From: Clostridiales bacterium
Lineage (GTDB): Bacteria; Bacillota; Clostridia; Saccharofermentanales; Saccharofermentanaceae
Reading direction: 5' to 3'
Length of the DNA: 64,000 nucleotides
Assembly: GCA_017620475.1 (NCBI GenBank)
Contig: JAFZQI010000045.1
Span: forward strand, 1-64,000
Shown: positions 62,918 to 64,000 of the stretch, piece after piece
How positions within the stretch are numbered: position 1 is the stretch's first letter
Layout of the letters: the number at the start of each line of letters is the position of its first letter
Translations under genes and position numbers: made by a program
The notes under the pieces: model-generated
Databases searched by the model: none
Told to the model about the DNA's origin: nothing
Seen by the model: the letters and a program-made list of their open reading frames with translations, nothing else

Positions 62918-64000
62918 TCAATCTTCCGAAGTACCAAGGCCTCGATCTTTCGAGAGGACCAGAGCTTCCTTCTTACGGATCACGATCTCGTCGTTCTCCG
63001 CGTCTACCAGCGCCGTAGAGCCGGCTTCAACGGTTCTGTCGAGAAGTGCCTCGGAGAACTTATCCTCGACCATCGACTGGATGACACGCTTCAGCGGTCT
63101 TGCACCGTACTGCGGGTCGTATCCTTTCTTCGCCAGAAGCTCTCTGGCCGCATCCGTAAGCTCGATTTCAATACCAAGCTCCTTGACCCGGTTGGAAAGT
63201 CCTGCGGTAAGAAGATCAACGATCTTCAGGATCGACTGCTTGCCCAGCATACGGAAGAAAATGATCTCATCCACACGGTTGATGAACTCCGGATTGAAGG
63301 CCTTCTTCAACTCTTCCAGCACAAGTTCCTTCGCTTCGCTATAGGACTTGCCGCCGTAGAGTCTCTCTGTATCGGCCTCATCAACGAACGGATCGTCGTC
63401 CTTCTTTTCCGTCGGCACTGAAAATCCGATATGGCGTCCTGCCGAGGTAGTCAGCATTCTGGCACCGATATTCGATGTCATGATGATGATCGTATTCTTA
63501 AAGTCGACCACACGTCCCTGACCATCGGTCAGACGTCCGTCATCGAGGATCTGCAGCATGGAGTTGAAGATCTCCGGATGCACCTTCTCGATTTCATCGA
63601 AAAGCACTACGGAATAGGGCTGGCGGCGTACTTTCTCCGTGAGCTGTCCGCCCTCATCGTATCCCACATAACCCGGCGGCGAACCGATGAGTTTTGCGGC
63701 ATCGTGCTTCTCCATGTACTCGGACATATCGACACGGATCAGTGCATTCTCGTTACCGAACATGACCTCTGCCAGCGCCTTGGCCAGCTCCGTTTTACCT
63801 ACACCGGTCGTACCGAGGAAGATAAAGGATCCGGACGGACGCTTCGGGTCCTTAAGTCCCAGACGGCTTCTTCGGATCGCCTTAGCGATCGCGGTCACCG
63901 CCTCATCCTGACCGATCACACGCTTCTTCAGTTCTTCTTCCAAAGTCTTCAGACGCTCGGCATCGCTCTCCGTGATCTTCTTTACCGGAATACCCGTCCA
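62918..64000 (-). CDS. clpC: ATP-dependent Clp protease ATP-binding subunit ClpC-like, C-terminal part
   Basis: Only the last 360 codons are here; the gene runs off the right edge. It has the second AAA+ domain of Clp ATPases: GTTGVGKTELAKALAEVMF (Walker A), VVLFDEIEKVHPE (Walker B) and MTSNIGARML, then the arginine-rich C-terminal D2 small domain. The reading WTGIPVKKITESDAERL at the edge is typical of ClpC. A 20-residue acidic insertion lies after the HIGFSVP segment. Its stop codon lies 9 nt upstream of the HprK-like start. Confidence 0.88.
   Translation of the reverse strand, partial: WTGIPVKKITESDAERLKTLEEELKKRVIGQDEAVTAIAKAIRRSRLGLKDPKRPSGSFIFLGTTGVGKTELAKALAEVMFGNENALIRVDMSEYMEKHDAAKLIGSPPGYVGYDEGGQLTEKVRRQPYSVVLFDEIEKVHPEIFNSMLQILDDGRLTDGQGRVVDFKNTIIIMTSNIGARMLTTSAGRHIGFSVPTEKKDDDPFVDEADTERLYGGKSYSEAKELVLEELKKAFNPEFINRVDEIIFFRMLGKQSILKIVDLLTAGLSNRVKELGIEIELTDAARELLAKKGYDPQYGARPLKRVIQSMVEDKFSEALLDRTVEAGSTALVDAENDEIVIRKKEALVLSKDRGLGTSED

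Overview
The window looks like chromosomal DNA of an anaerobic Clostridia-type Bacillota, probably a gut or rumen polysaccharide degrader. The reasons are strong AGGAGG ribosome binding sites, base composition near 50% G+C by eye, and several Firmicutes gene neighbourhoods: the S10 ribosomal operon, veg next to ispE, SRP RNA-dnaX-ybaB-recR, and divIC-rqcP. It also has formate-tetrahydrofolate ligase, secreted or membrane-bound glycoside hydrolases, and a CD1871A-type redox cluster known from clostridia. I cannot name the species. No prophage, transposase, plasmid function or CRISPR array is visible.

Layout. 1-4151 (minus): the 5' half of the S10 operon (rpsJ-rplC-rplD-rplW-rplB-rpsS-rplV-rpsC, the last cut by the window edge) with a strong promoter and a leader of about 270 nt. 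4199-10571 (minus): a PucR/CdaR-like regulator, FtsE with an unusual acidic tail, FtsX, a coiled-coil M23 peptidase, a methyltransferase and Hsp33. 10734-11958 (minus): an MsmX/UgpC-type sugar-importer ATPase with its terminator. 12176-15923 (plus): two tandem ARG-box-like sites, then argB-argD-argF-GNAT. 16099-18134: an XRE regulator facing ispE and veg. 18249-24767 (plus): fhs, a beta-lactamase-fold protein, SRP RNA, dnaX, ybaB, recR. 24811-25798 (minus): divIC, rqcP and a small unknown. 25910-33290 is mostly plus: a metzincin-like protein, a zinc-ribbon/HD protein, two tRNAs, a sirtuin and two paralogous cell-wall amidases. One lipoprotein lies on minus, and an SDR follows at 33309.

34185-45359 (minus) is a long operon: tyrA, a fused aroE-aroK, aroB, aroA, aroC, a fused dehydroquinase-chorismate mutase, then a 1049-residue membrane-anchored GH5 cellulase and a VanZ-family protein. 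It encodes every shikimate step from DAHP to chorismate and on to 4-hydroxyphenylpyruvate; DAHP synthase is not in the window. 45432-50630 (minus): two large, related solute-binding lipoproteins without permeases, each behind an operator-like repeat. 50842-56390 (minus): a vWA protein and a GH43-TlpA-CD1871A-FeS membrane protein-metallophosphoesterase cluster. 56439-57947 (minus): MnmM, a zinc-type ArsR and a shikimate kinase paralogue lacking a key arginine. 58041-59486 (plus): a MATE exporter. 59574-60432 (minus): a TIGR03915/DUF4130 gene whose promoter contains a near-consensus LexA box. 60446-64000 (minus): ClpC (cut by the window edge), an HPr-kinase-like protein and an ABC exporter, all overlapping.

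The most interesting items are the ClpC/HprK-like/ABC cassette, the membrane cellulase with a long predicted cytoplasmic tail inside an aro operon, the LexA-box promoter, the CD1871A redox cluster, the paired ARG boxes, the shared amidase insertion, and the unusual enzyme fusions. All functions are read from sequence motifs and synteny; no database search was run.
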